From DATLXH01 sp035576005 (GTDB taxonomy: Bacteria; Acidobacteriota; Thermoanaerobaculia; Gp7-AA8), in contig DATLXH010000068.1 in assembly GCA_035576005.1 (NCBI GenBank), forward strand, positions 1-7,555: 7,555 bases of DNA. Direction: 5' to 3'. A program made the translations under genes and the position numbers. Position 1 is the first letter of the stretch; each line of letters begins with the position of its first letter. Under the pieces are notes generated by a model. The model did not search any database and was not told the origin of the DNA. It worked only from the letters and a program-made list of their open reading frames with translations. Shown in pieces: positions 7,071 to 7,555 of the stretch.

Positions 7071-7425
7071 GCCCGCATTTCTCCACTCCTTCGTGGCGAG
7101 CCGGCGGAGAGTGGCCTCGATGCGAAGGGAACGGTTTGACTTCGACTTCATCCTGTTCGGCGGAATCCTACGTCGGGAGATTTCTTTGCCACCATCATGT
7201 CAGCAAGGTCTCGATTTCAGCTGGTCCGCCCAACTATTTGCTCCGCTCGCTTTGAACGTGAAGATCTGTCTTTTGCCGTTCAACGGCGGCGAGGTCTTCG
7301 AGGGCTGACATGGGTACGCCCGTCGCTGGCAACGTTCGACCAATGGCGAATCTCCGGAATCTCAGTGTCGGCCGGACCATGATGAGACGTTTAACGGTGC
7401 GATCAAAGAACCCCCTGTATCACCC
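7071..7425. other. Intergenic stretch without a convincing gene
   Basis: The short open frames here (for example 7197-7382 on + and 7234-7380 on -) lack ribosome binding sites and recognisable protein sequence, and they overlap each other and the palindromes. Structures seen: a 9-bp inverted pair CATGTCAGC (7196-7204) and GCTGACATG (7304-7312), a small palindrome GCCGTT-C-AACGGC (7275-7287), and a short direct repeat of GAATCTC near 7348-7363. It could be a decayed mobile or coding remnant, but nothing identifies one. Confidence 0.45.
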
Positions 7426-7455
7426 TTGCACGGTCAGGCAGAGAGCAGATAGACT
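7426..7455 (+). promoter_or_regulatory. Candidate promoter of the tRNA-Arg gene
   Basis: A -35-like TTGCAC (7426-7431) and a -10-like TAGACT (7450-7455; 4 of 6 matches to TATAAT) are separated by 18 nt. Transcription would begin near 7462, leaving a leader of about 15 nt before the tRNA. The -35 match is poor (3 of 6), so this is a positional guess. Confidence 0.3.
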
Positions 7456-7477
7456 CGTCCGAGCCGACCGCAATATC

Positions 7478-7554
7478 GCGCCCTTAGCTCAACTGGATAG
7501 AGCATCAGACTTCGGATCTGAGGGTTGGGGGTTCGAACCCCTCAGGGCGCACCA
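7478..7554 (+). tRNA. tRNA-Arg (anticodon UCG)
   Basis: A complete cloverleaf can be drawn. Acceptor stem: GCGCCCT (7478-7484) with AGGGCGC (7544-7550). D stem: GCTC (7487-7490) with GAGC (7500-7503). Anticodon stem: TCAGA (7505-7509) with TCTGA (7517-7521). T stem: GGGGG (7527-7531) with CCCTC (7539-7543, one G:U), loop TTCGAAC. The anticodon loop CTTCGGA puts TCG at 7512-7514, which reads CGA and, by wobble, other CGN arginine codons. A20 in the D-loop (7497) and A73 (7551) agree with known arginine identity elements, and A15/U48 form the Levitt pair. CCA is encoded (7552-7554). It lies on the same strand as the giant gene but 540 nt beyond it, past a terminator, so it is probably transcribed separately. 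Confidence 0.97.
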
Positions 7555-7555
7555 A

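Noticed and set aside
6945..7308. Short overlapping open frames after the stop codon (6945-7139 and 6994-7308 on +, 6969-7151 on -).
   Set aside because: They run through the terminator hairpin and the palindrome, and have no ribosome binding site or recognisable protein sequence.
7234..7380. A 48-codon minus-strand frame (starts 'MVRPTLRF', ends 'QSERSK').
   Set aside because: No Shine-Dalgarno sequence precedes either of its ATG codons, and it resembles no family I know. It may be a remnant but is not supportable as a gene.
7535..7555. The tRNA 3' end as the attachment site of an integrated element.
   Set aside because: An element would lie downstream, outside the window. No second copy of the tRNA end and no integrase gene are seen here.

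Overview
The window is about 60% G+C by eye. It holds the 3' part of one giant open reading frame on the + strand (nt 2-6937, open to the left edge), a 540-nt intergenic stretch, and a complete tRNA-Arg gene at the right edge. The sequence has no taxonomic marker. The protein's style (Thr/Ser-rich Ig-like repeats with a 'TTTTYTLTATGPGG' signature, a LamG-like jellyroll, and C-terminal 'TDL.L.N' modules) recalls secreted proteins of soil Acidobacteriota and related lineages. That placement is an impression, not a result.

The protein shows at least 2311 residues, and its true start and any signal peptide lie outside the window. In order it contains: (1) the end of an Asn/Gly-rich beta-solenoid with a capping segment (nt 2-541); (2) a LamG/concanavalin-A-like jellyroll bracketed by the only two cysteines in the visible protein (nt 545-1192); (3) fifteen tandem Ig-like repeats of 77-81 residues (nt 1205-4738); (4) two degenerate Ig/ASH/BACON-like beta modules and a Pro-rich linker (nt 4739-5452); (5) a C-terminal region that reads as four diverged copies of one beta-rich module (nt 5453-6934). 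This looks like an exported, extended cell-surface or matrix protein: a sugar- or polymer-binding candidate domain and a solenoid at one end of a long Ig-like stalk. No enzyme active site was seen.

The repeat array is the most informative part. It has two repeat subtypes, and its core carries a higher-order duplication: repeats 4-5-6 match repeats 7-8-9 at a constant 708-nt offset, including a 143-nt stretch with one mismatch. The outer repeats are much more diverged. This points to recent unequal exchange and gene conversion in the core.

After the stop codon there is a probable intrinsic terminator (nt 6979-7013), a REP-like palindrome (nt 7045-7070), a stretch with no convincing gene that contains a 9-bp inverted repeat pair, a weak candidate promoter, and tRNA-Arg(UCG) with encoded CCA (nt 7478-7554). 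I see no multi-gene system, CRISPR array, toxin-antitoxin pair or mobile-element gene.
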